This document shows positions 43,869 through 53,187 of a stretch of DNA of 64,000 bases, one piece after another; the first letter of the stretch is position 1, and every line of letters starts with the position of its first letter. This DNA is from Flavobacteriales bacterium. Lineage in GTDB: Bacteria > Bacteroidota > Bacteroidia > Flavobacteriales_C > GCA-002722245. A model generated the notes under the pieces. That model worked only from the letters and a program-made list of their open reading frames with translations, was not told where the DNA came from and made no database searches. Position numbers and translations under genes: made by a program. The DNA lies in assembly GCA_002722245.1 (NCBI GenBank), contig PBLA01000027.1:169138-233137 (forward strand), written 5' to 3'.

Positions 43869-45563
43869 ATGAATTACAAAAAATCTATAATATACTCGGC
43901 AATTTCTCTTGGTTTAACACTAGGTGCTCAAGCCCAAAATCCAAACTACAGTCTAAATGGTTTAGGAAGATCGATTATTACTAACAGTAACTTAGGAGGG
44001 GATGTTGTTCAGGATGGCGATAATAATCAAAAAGCGAGTGTTTCAGGGTACAATTTATTTGATTTACAATCCAATTTAGATTTAGATTCTACTTTCAATG
44101 CCATGGCGATTTTAAGAACAAGATCACCATTTGGAACATCATTTGGATCTCAAACTAAATTTGAATTTCGTCAATTTTCTATGGGAGGTAAATTGGAAGG
44201 ATTTAAATATGAATTAGGTGATTTGCGCGTAGAAATGACTCCTTACACTGTATTCAATTCAGATCTTGCTCAAACAGGTTATGAGTCCGTGTTGTTTTCA
44301 GACCGAAAAGCCATTTTGGAGTATGAAAACTTTAATTTAGGAAATTCATGGTTACTTCAAGGGGTATCTGGTCAATATGCTTGGGACTTAGGAAATGAAA
44401 ATGGATTAGGAATATATGCATTCACTGTTCGAACAGCATCAACCAATGAGTATACAGAACCTGACCGATTAATGTCAGGAGGTCGACTAGAGTATGGGAT
44501 TAACCAGCACATGAAAATTGGAATAAACGATGTTTACATGTATGATGTTGAAACAGGAGCATCCGAATATGATCAAGAAATTAATGTATTAACAGGAGAT
44601 TTTAACTATGTGAGAGAAACAGATGATGCTAATGTGTTATTTAATGTGGAAGGTGGTTTCTCAAATTTTGTATTTAGTGAGGTAGCAACAGGAACAGACT
44701 CAAGTTACGCAGATGCGACTATTGATGTTGATTTTGATTATGGTCTTAAAAATAAGGGTGTGATATTAGGATTTGATTTTAGAAGAGTTGGAGCGGCTTT
44801 TACCTCTCCTGCAGCTCAAAGTAGAAGATTTCGTCCCGATGCCACTCCAGGTTTATTTAGTTCAATTGATGATCAACTTAGAGCACAGTCTTATTATGAT
44901 CAATTTACAAGTGAGGAGGTATATAACAATGAAGTATCGCCTACTTTAATGGCTTACAATCAATATTATAACAATACCACTCCTTATGGTAAAGCAACAC
45001 CGAATAGAATGGTATATGGTTTAAATTTTGCAACCGACACTTCATCAAAAAATATAGAGGCAAGTGCTGAATTCAATTATGCCTCAGAAATTGTAGGAGA
45101 AGGCGGAGATGATTTACGAAACTTTATGGTTGCGAAAGGTGGGGCGAATATTCATGTTGGCAACCTTTCAAATAGTGATCGTCTAATAGATGTTAATTTG
45201 GGTGCGCGATACGAAAACACGTCAAGAGGAGGAAACAGTTCAGTTTCTTTGACTAGTTTGTTAATTGATGCTGGTTTAGCGTTTGAATTAGTAGATAAAT
45301 TTGACTTCTTGGCAGGAGTTAAAATGTTTTCTGCAAATGGAAACGAATTCATTGCAAATAGAGACGGCTTTAACCTTGTAAATTCATTTTCAGATTATAC
45401 CATTGACGTAAATGAAACTATTATGTCTGTTGGAGCTAGATTAAGGTTTTCTAAAAAACAAATGTTCAATGTGAATTATAACCTGTCAGCTTTAACAAAT
45501 AATGACGCTGCAGAGACTATTCAAATAGGACAATTATTTATCCATTACACAGGTAAATTCTAA
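43869..45563 (+). CDS. Second putative outer-membrane beta-barrel protein, chitin locus
   Basis: A 564-residue protein with a signal peptide (ISLGLTLGAQAQ). Mature strands alternate hydrophobic and polar residues (FEFRQFSMGGKLEGFKYELG, VNLGARYENTSRGG, MSVGARLRFSKK), and the C-terminus LFIHYTGKF ends in Phe, as expected for an outer-membrane barrel. I do not recognise the family. It is 12 bp after the first barrel gene and 10 bp before the first lipoprotein gene. The two barrels do not look like close copies of each other. It could be a porin for oligosaccharides or a structural partner of the chitinase. Confidence 0.65.
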   Translation: MNYKKSIIYSAISLGLTLGAQAQNPNYSLNGLGRSIITNSNLGGDVVQDGDNNQKASVSGYNLFDLQSNLDLDSTFNAMAILRTRSPFGTSFGSQTKFEFRQFSMGGKLEGFKYELGDLRVEMTPYTVFNSDLAQTGYESVLFSDRKAILEYENFNLGNSWLLQGVSGQYAWDLGNENGLGIYAFTVRTASTNEYTEPDRLMSGGRLEYGINQHMKIGINDVYMYDVETGASEYDQEINVLTGDFNYVRETDDANVLFNVEGGFSNFVFSEVATGTDSSYADATIDVDFDYGLKNKGVILGFDFRRVGAAFTSPAAQSRRFRPDATPGLFSSIDDQLRAQSYYDQFTSEEVYNNEVSPTLMAYNQYYNNTTPYGKATPNRMVYGLNFATDTSSKNIEASAEFNYASEIVGEGGDDLRNFMVAKGGANIHVGNLSNSDRLIDVNLGARYENTSRGGNSSVSLTSLLIDAGLAFELVDKFDFLAGVKMFSANGNEFIANRDGFNLVNSFSDYTIDVNETIMSVGARLRFSKKQMFNVNYNLSALTNNDAAETIQIGQLFIHYTGKF

Positions 45564-45573
45564 TTAAAGAAGT

Positions 45574-46698
45574 ATGAAAAAACGAATCAAAAATAAATAC
45601 TTAGCATTACTGTCCTTTGTTATTCTTCTCGCAAGTTGTGAGCAGGATTCAGTAGGACCAGAAAGTAAGTCGGTTTCTTCTGGATTTGATGTTTCAAAAG
45701 TTACACTATCCTCTTCTACCACCAACCTTAATGAAAAAATAGGACAATTTCCAGTTATAACAGCTGATTGGGAAGAAACAGCGTCTTATGAATTATTTCT
45801 TAGAGGATTGTCATCAGGTGCTGAAAAAGTTTTTTATGGTACTAGCACTAAATTGGAGCAAGAATGGAATGGATTAAGCTCGAATATGCAATTTTTCAGA
45901 ACAGGAGAATATGTATCAATTCATTTAAAATTGGCAGGGGCCAATGAAATTGTTTCCTCCGATACCTTATTCGTAAAGGGAGCCTATAATTTTGATGGTA
46001 AATTAGATCAATATGGGGTGAAATACTTTGTTGTTGAAAATTTCGAAACCGACGAAGATCAGTTTCAACCAGATTTCCCACTAGGCCAAGTTTCTCCAGA
46101 TGCTAAAGATGAAAACGTGTTATTTCAAAATACTTCTGATCTTTCTGTTGAAGGAAAATCCTCCATGCTTATTGCGGGCTCTGATGTCAATGGAAATGGA
46201 TGGAGCGGAGATTATTATCACCAATACTTAGGTGCGTTTTTAGCAAGCAAGGGTAAAGGATTTCCGATAGATTCTGGTATTGATCCAGAAGACTTATATT
46301 TCAATATATTCATATATGGAACGGGTGCTGAGGGAACCACTGTACAAATTGCTGTATCTGAAATAGACGGAGGAGACACATTGACTGATCAAAATGAAAT
46401 TAACGACTGGATTGTAAGTGGTTTTGAAAACAAAAGTGATTACATTGCTGCAGATAATGATAGTTGGATTTATTCTATTCCCGTGAAATGGGTTGGTTGG
46501 AAGCAAGTAAGCATTCCTTATTCAGAATTTTGGTTAAAAGCAGTAAGTACAGGAGGAGATAAGATTAAGGAGTCTTTTAGAATTTCAGGCATTACACTCT
46601 CGTTACTTTCTTTTCCAACAGCTGGTTTTGATACCAAAGCCTACATTGATTATTTAACAATTACTACAGGTGGTAAAGCTCAGTATAATTTAAAGTAA
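45574..46698 (+). CDS. Putative carbohydrate-binding lipoprotein 1
   Basis: A 374-residue lipoprotein (signal then FVILLASC, Cys at about 22). The N-terminal region (30-140) is a small Ig-like beta domain. The C-terminal 230 residues look like a jelly-roll glycan-binding domain: YFVVENFETDEDQF at about 149-162, then IPVKWVGWKQVSIPYSEFWL at about 305-324, the W-x-x-W-K-x-V-x-I-P pattern common in CBM-like domains. No SusD TPR region is present. It is 10 bp after the barrel gene and 5 bp before a paralogue with the same layout. I infer a surface glycan-binding role in the chitin locus. Confidence 0.65.
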   Translation: MKKRIKNKYLALLSFVILLASCEQDSVGPESKSVSSGFDVSKVTLSSSTTNLNEKIGQFPVITADWEETASYELFLRGLSSGAEKVFYGTSTKLEQEWNGLSSNMQFFRTGEYVSIHLKLAGANEIVSSDTLFVKGAYNFDGKLDQYGVKYFVVENFETDEDQFQPDFPLGQVSPDAKDENVLFQNTSDLSVEGKSSMLIAGSDVNGNGWSGDYYHQYLGAFLASKGKGFPIDSGIDPEDLYFNIFIYGTGAEGTTVQIAVSEIDGGDTLTDQNEINDWIVSGFENKSDYIAADNDSWIYSIPVKWVGWKQVSIPYSEFWLKAVSTGGDKIKESFRISGITLSLLSFPTAGFDTKAYIDYLTITTGGKAQYNLK

Positions 46699-46703
46699 AT
46701 AGT

Positions 46704-47753
46704 ATGAGAATAACAAAAAATATTGCGTTGATCCTCTCCTTGATGATTAGTTTATGGAGTTGTGATCCTTTAGAACAAGTTGGACCGCGTATTTGTCCTT
46801 CTGTTGATTTTAAATTTGAATCTTCAGATTTAACCATTGATATTGTTGGCGATAATCCGGGTGCATTAAGTGAGAATGATTTTGAGGTTTCTTTAGCTGG
46901 AAATGGATTAAATATTAAAGCCGATTTTTCAGAAGAGCTTAAATGGAATATTATTCTTTCAATGAAGGATGGTTCTGCAGAAAAAGTATATTCAGGAGAA
47001 AGTGATAGTATTGATGTATTTTGGTACGGTAACTCTAAGGCATATCCTATGTTTAAAACTGGAGATGCGTCTCTTAAACTTGAGTTAGCCTGTCAAGATC
47101 CAATAATCGTTGATTTTAAGATCTTGAATGACCCAAATTTCAAAAATGTAGATCCAAAATTTGGTATTTTAATTAGAGATTGGGATATGAACGGGGTATT
47201 CCCAATCCAAGAACTTGGTCAAACAGATTTTGGTTGGGGAGAAACAAAGGAAGGATTTAATTGGGCTACTACTGCAGATGTGACATATGAAAATAATGAT
47301 CCTTCACCAGCGGGAGGTTATTACCTTAATATTTCTGATTCAAAGTCAAATCCTGTATGGTACTATGGAACAACTGGAATCGATGGAAATAATTATTCAG
47401 ACTTCGACGAGATTTTAGAAGAACTCCCAACTTTTCAAGCGAATGAACTTTGGTTTAATATTTATGTTAAAGGAGATCAATCATTTGAAAATACATCAAT
47501 GGAATTGGAATGGAGTACGACCTCAGGGAGATATACCTATACAGAGCACCTAAACTGGGAAGGGTGGAAATTAATTAGTGTTCCACTTACTAGCTTTAAG
47601 AATGGAACTGATCCAATGGATGTGTTTGGTGGGTTTAATGGAAGTTCGTACATCGGATTTCAATTAGGTAGTCAACCTCTTCAAAGCACGCAGGCTCAAA
47701 TTAGTTTTGATTTTGCAATGATTACTGTTGGTGGTCCTTTATTTGATGAATAA
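46704..47753 (+). CDS. Putative carbohydrate-binding lipoprotein 2
   Basis: A 349-residue lipoprotein (LMISLWSC, Cys at about 20) with the same two-part layout as the gene before it. The C-terminal domain starts around GILIRDWDMNGVFPI, has LNWEGWKLISVPLTSFKNGT at about 288-307, matching WVGWKQVSIPYSEF of the paralogue, and ends in a final strand FDFAMITVGG. A tandem duplication followed by divergence would explain the pair. It closes the five-gene unit that starts with the chitinase and is followed by a strong terminator. Chitooligosaccharide binding is inferred from the locus. Confidence 0.65.
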   Translation: MRITKNIALILSLMISLWSCDPLEQVGPRICPSVDFKFESSDLTIDIVGDNPGALSENDFEVSLAGNGLNIKADFSEELKWNIILSMKDGSAEKVYSGESDSIDVFWYGNSKAYPMFKTGDASLKLELACQDPIIVDFKILNDPNFKNVDPKFGILIRDWDMNGVFPIQELGQTDFGWGETKEGFNWATTADVTYENNDPSPAGGYYLNISDSKSNPVWYYGTTGIDGNNYSDFDEILEELPTFQANELWFNIYVKGDQSFENTSMELEWSTTSGRYTYTEHLNWEGWKLISVPLTSFKNGTDPMDVFGGFNGSSYIGFQLGSQPLQSTQAQISFDFAMITVGGPLFDE

Positions 47754-47769
47754 AAAGATTAAACCATAT

Positions 47770-47802
47770 ACAGAAAAGGCTCCCGCAAGGAGCCTTTTCT
47801 GT
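47770..47802. terminator. Terminator after the chitin surface operon
   Basis: ACAGAAAAGGCTCC, a five-base loop and the full complement, with A- and T-rich ends. Confidence 0.88.
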
Positions 47803-47835
47803 ATTAATTAAGTTTATCTAATTGAGATTTCTCTT

Positions 47836-47843
47836 TATCTTTG
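47836..47843 (+). promoter_or_regulatory. nagB -7 promoter element
   Basis: TATCTTTG matches TAnnTTTG, 21 bp before the nagB ATG. Confidence 0.5.
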
Positions 47844-47864
47844 CCCCATCTAAAAAAATAAGAA

Positions 47865-48623
47865 ATGAGTAAATACACCAGAGAAGTTTTTGATTCTGCA
47901 ATAGAAGGGTCAAAGCACGTTGCACAAAAAATTAAGGAGCTAATTGAAAACAATAATGCTGAGGGTAAAAAAACTGTGTTAGGTTTGGCAACAGGTTCAA
48001 CTCCGGTAAAAATGTATAAAGAGTTAATAAGACTTCATAAGGAGGAAGGGCTTTCATTTGCTAACGTAATTACATTCAATTTGGATGAATATTATCCAAT
48101 GGAAAAAGATTCAGAACATTCCTATTGGTATTTTATGCATGAAAATTTATTCAATCATATTGATATAAAACCTGAAAACATAAATATTCCGCTTGGAAAT
48201 TTACCTCAAGAAGAAGTTGATCAGCATTGCGCAGATTATGAAGCAAAAATTGATGCAGAGGGGGGATTAGATATTCAAATTTTAGGAATCGGAAGAACTG
48301 GTCACATTGGCTTCAATGAACCAGGATCAGCATTAGAATCCGTTACAAGACAAGTTACACTCGCTCAAATTACAATTGATGATGCGGCACCAGGGTTTGG
48401 AGGTGTAGATCATGTACCTACAAAAGCCATTACAATGGGAGTGACTTCCGTATTAAAAGCAAAATGTATTTATTTAATGGCCTATGGTCAAAACAAAGCA
48501 CAAATTGTTGCAGATACATTAACGAACGAAATTACAGATCAAGTGCCGGCTACTTATTTACAAAAGCATCAAAATACTGTTTTTGTCCTTGATAATGAAG
48601 CAGCCTCCTTGCTGCCTGTATAA
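47865..48623 (+). CDS. nagB: Glucosamine-6-phosphate deaminase
   Basis: A 252-residue enzyme that converts glucosamine-6-phosphate to fructose-6-phosphate and ammonia, the last step of GlcNAc catabolism. It has GLATGSTPVKMYKEL near the N-terminus (phosphate loop), FNLDEYYPM at about 73, and LGIGRTGHIGFNEPGS at about 132-147 with the catalytic His and Glu. The Asp that precedes the His in E. coli NagB is Thr here; replacements at this site also occur in other NagB proteins. It is monocistronic between terminators. A larger NagB-like gene follows, so the locus has two deaminase domains. Confidence 0.94.
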   Translation: MSKYTREVFDSAIEGSKHVAQKIKELIENNNAEGKKTVLGLATGSTPVKMYKELIRLHKEEGLSFANVITFNLDEYYPMEKDSEHSYWYFMHENLFNHIDIKPENINIPLGNLPQEEVDQHCADYEAKIDAEGGLDIQILGIGRTGHIGFNEPGSALESVTRQVTLAQITIDDAAPGFGGVDHVPTKAITMGVTSVLKAKCIYLMAYGQNKAQIVADTLTNEITDQVPATYLQKHQNTVFVLDNEAASLLPV

Positions 48624-48642
48624 AAGAATCATGACATTGAAC

Positions 48643-48670
48643 AAAAGGAGATCATTTGATCTCCTTTTTT
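48643..48670 (+). terminator. Intrinsic terminator after nagB
   Basis: AAAAGGAGATC, loop ATTT, GATCTCC and a T-run. Confidence 0.9.
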
Positions 48671-48759
48671 ATTTCATGTCAATTCTCAACTCATATTTTT
48701 CAAATTCAAGAATTTAAGATACATTTAGATGCAATTATCAACCCTCTAATTTTTTCATT

Positions 48760-50646
48760 TTGGAAAAGATTCAAAATAAAGTATTTAAAACTGCAAGTGA
48801 TGGAGCTTCTTATGTTGCTTTACAAATAAAAAATCTTATTGAAGAAAAAGCCAAACAAGGTCAAAAAGCAGTATTAGGACTGGCAACAGGAGCATCACCA
48901 ATTTCACTTTATCGAGAATTGGTTAAAATGCACGAAGAGGGTCTAAGTTTTTCAAATGTAATCACGTTCAATCTTGACGAATATTATCCAATGGATCCAG
49001 AAGCTGTTCAGTCATACCACAGATTCATGGATGAACACCTCTTTAGTAAAGTTGACATAGATAAAGAGAACATTAATATACCATCTGGCAAACTTGCGAT
49101 GGAGGATATTCAAGCCTACTGTAAAAAATACGAACAAAAAATTGATGATTTAGGCGGTATTGATATTCAGGTTCTTGGTATTGGTAGAACAGGTCATATA
49201 GGCTTTAATGAACCAGGTTCTACCTCAAGATCTTACACGCGATTAGTAACACTCGATAAAAAAACACGAAGAGATGCTTCCAAAGACTTTAAAAGTATGG
49301 ATAGTGTTCCTCGAAAAGCCATTACAATGGGTGTGGGGACAATATTCAAAGCCAAGAGTATCTATCTTTTTGCATGGGGTGAGAAAAAAGCTGAGGTAGT
49401 TGCAAAAGCTATTGAGGGGAGAGTTTCCGCTCTTATCCCTGCAACCTTCCTACAAAACCATCCGGAATCCATGTTTATCATAGACGAACCTGCTGCCTCG
49501 GATTTAACGCGAGTAAAAACCCCATGGTTAGTAGGCGATTGTGAATGGACGGAAAAGCGCACTCTTAAAGCCGTTTGCTGGTTAAGTACAACACTTAATA
49601 AAGCCGTATTAAAGTTAACAGACGAAGATTATAATGAATACGGAATGGGTGATCTCATTGCTCAGATGGGATCGGCATATGAACTAAATCTGAAAATATT
49701 CCGACATCTAAGAGACACTATTACTGGTTGGCCAGGGGGGCGCCCTGATACCGGTGATCAAAAAAGGCCTGAAAGAGCCCATCCTTTTCCTAAAAGAACT
49801 CTAGTTTTTAGTCCACACCCAGATGATGATGTTATTTCAATGGGAGGGACATTTATACGGTTAGTGGATCAAGGTCATGAGGTTTCCGTAGCATATATGA
49901 CCAATGGAAGTATGGCCGTTCACGATGAAGATGTTTTAAACCGATTAAGTTTCATGCGTCAATTCATGAAAACGTTCAATTTAGAAAGTGATAAGGTGGG
50001 TGAATTTGCTGATAATGCGAAATCTTTTTTCCGTTCAAAAGATGCATCCACAATTGATTTACCAGAAATTTTAGAAATAAAATCTCTTATTCGAAAACGT
50101 GAAGCTCAAACAGCATATCGATATTGTGGAGTAGATGACGATAACGCTTACTTTTTGGACTTGCCGTTTTATAAAACTGGAAAAGCCCAAAAAAAAGCAA
50201 TTTCACCATCTGATATCAACAAAGTAAAAGAAGTCATGAACGAAATACAGCCTCAACAAATTTTTGTTGCTGGTGATAAAGCGGACCCTCATGGGACACA
50301 TAAAACGTGTTTAGATCTTTTCAAGATCGCTTTTCTTGAGTTGAAAGAAGAGGGAGAGAAATGGATTGATGATTGTTGGGTATGGCAATACAGAGGAGCC
50401 TGGTTGGAATGGCCCATTGATGAGATTGAAATGGTAATTCCACTAAGTCCTGACGAAGTGGCAAAAAAAAGAACTGCTATTTTCAAACATGAATCTCAAA
50501 AAGACGGAGGTGTATTTCCAGGAGATGATGCACGAGAGTTTTGGAGAAGAGCAGAGGACCGAAACCGACAAACAGCTGAATTGTATAATAAACTGGGACT
50601 TCCTGAGTATCAGGCTGCTGAGGCGTTCAAACGTTTAAATCTATAA
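48760..50646 (+). CDS. NagB-like protein fused to PIG-L/LmbE-type deacetylase domain
   Basis: A 628-residue fusion. Residues 1-250 are a glucosamine-6-phosphate deaminase domain, paralogous to the preceding gene (GLATGASPISLYREL, FNLDEYYPM, GIGRTGHIGFNEPGS). A linker of about 90 residues follows, then a PIG-L/LmbE domain from about 345 with the zinc and catalytic motif SPHPDDDVISMGG. That family removes acetyl groups from GlcNAc-containing compounds. Similar large NagB proteins occur in other Bacteroidota. The start is the TTG at 48760, giving MEKIQNKVF; no upstream ATG exists in frame. One protein could deacetylate and deaminate, but the order of reactions is inferred. Confidence 0.9.
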   Translation: MEKIQNKVFKTASDGASYVALQIKNLIEEKAKQGQKAVLGLATGASPISLYRELVKMHEEGLSFSNVITFNLDEYYPMDPEAVQSYHRFMDEHLFSKVDIDKENINIPSGKLAMEDIQAYCKKYEQKIDDLGGIDIQVLGIGRTGHIGFNEPGSTSRSYTRLVTLDKKTRRDASKDFKSMDSVPRKAITMGVGTIFKAKSIYLFAWGEKKAEVVAKAIEGRVSALIPATFLQNHPESMFIIDEPAASDLTRVKTPWLVGDCEWTEKRTLKAVCWLSTTLNKAVLKLTDEDYNEYGMGDLIAQMGSAYELNLKIFRHLRDTITGWPGGRPDTGDQKRPERAHPFPKRTLVFSPHPDDDVISMGGTFIRLVDQGHEVSVAYMTNGSMAVHDEDVLNRLSFMRQFMKTFNLESDKVGEFADNAKSFFRSKDASTIDLPEILEIKSLIRKREAQTAYRYCGVDDDNAYFLDLPFYKTGKAQKKAISPSDINKVKEVMNEIQPQQIFVAGDKADPHGTHKTCLDLFKIAFLELKEEGEKWIDDCWVWQYRGAWLEWPIDEIEMVIPLSPDEVAKKRTAIFKHESQKDGGVFPGDDAREFWRRAEDRNRQTAELYNKLGLPEYQAAEAFKRLNL

Positions 50647-50662
50647 TTTATTGTTAAATAAA

Positions 50663-50693
50663 TTGTTCGAACATTTTAATTAACTTATTTTAG
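50663..50693 (+). promoter_or_regulatory. Promoter of the T9SS cargo gene
   Basis: TTG at 50663, a 20-bp spacer and TATTTTAG at 50686-50693, close to the Bacteroidota consensus. Confidence 0.45.
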
Positions 50694-50722
50694 CGCAATT
50701 GTTTAACTATTTTAAGATTAAT

Positions 50723-51631
50723 ATGAAAAAACTTTTACTCTCTTTAGCTGTTATAGCTGGATTTACTGCAAGTGCTCAAGATGACCCTGCAACAAACTCT
50801 GATATCGCTGGAAATGATTTCACAGACAATGGTTATTTATACCAATTTAATACAGGTCATGGTTTAGATCATGGTGTATTAAATTGTATTGATGGTGCAA
50901 TTTGGGATACTTTTTCTTCTGAAGTTGGAACATTCTCAGTTGATACTACTGATGAAGGAAATGGATATTTAGTGTATTCTTTTGAAGGATCGGAACTTAC
51001 TGGTAATGCAAGACAATCTTCGAATAGATTTCCTACTGGAAACTGTTCAACAGGAAGTGTAGATTTGACTGGAAATACGAATGGATCTTTAAGAGTAAAA
51101 TCAACAGTTGATGTGGATTTCTTCGTTATTTTATCTTCAGATTCTGAAGGATGGCAATCGCATGACGCTGATTATACAAAAATCTCTGTAACTGGAGGTG
51201 ATGATTGGCAAAAAACAGAATTTACCTTAAAAGATACTTCTTGGAATGGTAAGGGTGATATCTCAAATGTTATTGGTTGGGAACTTTGGTTCGCTGCAGA
51301 TCAAACTACTTCAAGTGGACAATTATGGTTTGATTGGATTGCTTTTGGAGACGCTGAAGAGCCAGTTACTGAGTCAACTGATGAAGTTTTAGCATCATCG
51401 TTCAATGTGTATCCTAATCCAGCAACTGATGTGTTAAACGTTAAGTTTGATGCTGTAGCAGAAACTTCTATTGAATTAGTAGATTTAACAGGTCAAATTG
51501 TAGCTTCTCAAAATGCACAAGCTGGTGCAGTTGCTACTTCTTTTGAAACTGCTGATTTTAATGCTGGTATTTATTTTATTAACGTGAAGAGCGCTAATGG
51601 AACTGCTACACAAAAAGTAGTGATTAAGTAA
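50723..51631 (+). CDS. T9SS-secreted carbohydrate-binding-like protein
   Basis: A 302-residue protein with a signal peptide (MKKLLLSLAVIAGFTASAQ), a jelly-roll-like domain (about 30-215, with WDTFSSEVGTFSVDT, GWQSHDADYTK and WFDWIAFGD), and a C-terminal type A sorting domain for the type IX secretion system (VYPNPATDVLNVKF to the final KVVIK, about 228-302). It is secreted or attached to the surface. There is no catalytic motif, so a binding role is likely. The start ATG at 50723 begins the signal; a longer frame reading upstream adds eight residues. It stands between the deaminase fusion and the permease gene. Confidence 0.8.
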   Translation: MKKLLLSLAVIAGFTASAQDDPATNSDIAGNDFTDNGYLYQFNTGHGLDHGVLNCIDGAIWDTFSSEVGTFSVDTTDEGNGYLVYSFEGSELTGNARQSSNRFPTGNCSTGSVDLTGNTNGSLRVKSTVDVDFFVILSSDSEGWQSHDADYTKISVTGGDDWQKTEFTLKDTSWNGKGDISNVIGWELWFAADQTTSSGQLWFDWIAFGDAEEPVTESTDEVLASSFNVYPNPATDVLNVKFDAVAETSIELVDLTGQIVASQNAQAGAVATSFETADFNAGIYFINVKSANGTATQKVVIK

Positions 51632-51654
51632 GTTTTTTAATAAAACGATATATG

Positions 51655-51683
51655 AAAAAGGCTCGCAATGCGAGCCTTTTTTT
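51655..51683 (+). terminator. Intrinsic terminator after the T9SS cargo gene
   Basis: AAAAAGGCTCGC, loop AAT, GCGAGCC and a T-run. Confidence 0.92.
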
Positions 51684-51737
51684 ATGAACAATATACCCTT
51701 TCCCTAAAATCGTTTCTTTTGTTTAACCTTAATTAAG

Positions 51738-51745
51738 TATATTCG
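51738..51745 (+). promoter_or_regulatory. Permease -7 promoter element
   Basis: TATATTCG, 28 bp before the permease ATG; the identical octamer precedes the nagX-like gene at 53264, which suggests shared control. Confidence 0.35.
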
Positions 51746-51772
51746 TCGCTTATAATTTTAAAACTAAATTTC

Positions 51773-53053
51773 ATGGCATCAGTAGGAGGAGGGAGTTCGA
51801 GTTCGAACTCTTCATATGATCCCAAAGCTAACTATACGTTTCCGTTGGCTTTAATGGTAACGCTGTTCTTTTTGTTTGGCTTTGTTACAGTAATGAATGA
51901 TATATTAATTCCTCACTTAAAGGGATTATTTGATTTAGCAAATTGGCAGGCAATGCTAGTACAGTCCTGTTTTTTTGGTGCGTTTTTTCTGATGAGTGCA
52001 CCAGCAGGTTGGATAATTGGTAGAATGGGATATAAAAAAGGTATTATTACTGCATTAGGAGTTTTAGCTCTCGGTCTTTTATTGTTTGTACCAGCGTCTA
52101 TGGTTGTAAGTTATGCCTTCTTTTTGTTTGCCTTATTTGTTGTGGGAACCGGTATAGCAATATTACAAGTTGCAGCTAATCCATATATATCAGCTTTAGG
52201 ACATCCAGATAAAGCTGCTATGAGGCTAAACCTAGCAGGGTCATTTAATTCACTCGCAACTACTATTGGTCCTATTATAGGCGCAGCTCTTATTTTTGTA
52301 GATTCAAGTGCGAGCGCCATCGAAAAAGCTGAATCAGTTAGATTACCATATATAGGTGTTGCCATCTTTGTTGGTGTTCTAGCAATAGCGATTTCTTTAG
52401 CTAAACTTCCTAAAATTATACCGACAGAGGATGATTCTTCTGAAGATGAATCGTCTAATGATAGTATATGGAATTACCGACATTTAATTTTAGGAGCTCT
52501 TGCTATTTTCTTTTATGTTGGAGCTGAAGTTGCATGTGGTTCTATCTTGATCAACTATTTTAATCTTCCTGAAATGGGAGGAATGGAAGAAAAAGAGGCT
52601 GCTGAATATGTTTCTCTTTACTGGGGAGGATTAATGGTTGGTAGAATAATTGGAATTTTTGCTCTCCAGAAATTTAAAATGGAGAAGGCTCTTTTATTTG
52701 TATCAAGTATTGCACTACTTCTTGTTTTGACAACTATGATTACAACTGGAACGATTGCTATTTGGTCAATTGTTTCTGTCGGTCTATGTTGTTCAGTTAT
52801 GTGGCCTTGTATTTTTCCATTAGGTATCAAAGGACTCGGTACATTAACAGGAAAAGGATCTGGACTTATGGTTTCTATGATTGTTGGAGGTGCTGTTCTT
52901 CCAGTTGTTCAGGGAGCCTTAGCAGATTCTATTGGATACTCGTTTAGCTTTGTGATTGTTTTAATAGCGTTTGCTTATTTAGCTTTTTATGCATTGCAGG
53001 GTCATAAAGTAAAAAATAAACAAATTGAGGATGAGATTGTTGATGCAGAATAA
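51773..53053 (+). CDS. FucP/NagP-type sugar MFS transporter
   Basis: A 426-residue major facilitator with about 12 membrane helices. Family landmarks are FLFGFVTVMNDILIPHLKG (helix 1, with the conserved N-D), QSCFFGAFFLMSAPAGWIIG, and QVAANPYISALG. These match the FucP/glucose-galactose/NagP group of proton-driven sugar importers. In this locus GlcNAc is the likely substrate, as for NagP of Shewanella-type GlcNAc pathways. A short Ser-rich cytoplasmic tail precedes helix 1. Transport across the inner membrane would feed a GlcNAc kinase that is not in the window. Confidence 0.88.
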   Translation: MASVGGGSSSSNSSYDPKANYTFPLALMVTLFFLFGFVTVMNDILIPHLKGLFDLANWQAMLVQSCFFGAFFLMSAPAGWIIGRMGYKKGIITALGVLALGLLLFVPASMVVSYAFFLFALFVVGTGIAILQVAANPYISALGHPDKAAMRLNLAGSFNSLATTIGPIIGAALIFVDSSASAIEKAESVRLPYIGVAIFVGVLAIAISLAKLPKIIPTEDDSSEDESSNDSIWNYRHLILGALAIFFYVGAEVACGSILINYFNLPEMGGMEEKEAAEYVSLYWGGLMVGRIIGIFALQKFKMEKALLFVSSIALLLVLTTMITTGTIAIWSIVSVGLCCSVMWPCIFPLGIKGLGTLTGKGSGLMVSMIVGGAVLPVVQGALADSIGYSFSFVIVLIAFAYLAFYALQGHKVKNKQIEDEIVDAE

Positions 53054-53090
53054 GATTTAACATTTTTGTTCTATTACAAATAAATTAAAT

Positions 53091-53118
53091 CGAAGTAGTT
53101 TTTCTGCTTCGGTTTTTT
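53091..53118 (+). terminator. Intrinsic terminator after the permease
   Basis: CGAAGTAG, a five-base loop, CTGCTTCG (one G-U pair) and a T-run. Confidence 0.8.
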
Positions 53119-53141
53119 TGTGCCTTTGTTATGGGTGAAAA

Positions 53142-53187
53142 AATGATTTTCTTGCAGTTCGTATAATCTATGTTACATAAAATCATT
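53142..53187. promoter_or_regulatory. Nested inverted repeats upstream of the nagX-like gene
   Basis: AATGATTTT at 53142 is matched by AAAATCATT at 53179, and an inner palindrome TATGTTACATA lies at 53169-53179. A TATATTCG -7-like element follows at 53264, 25 bp before the gene. It could be an operator for this gene. Confidence 0.3.
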
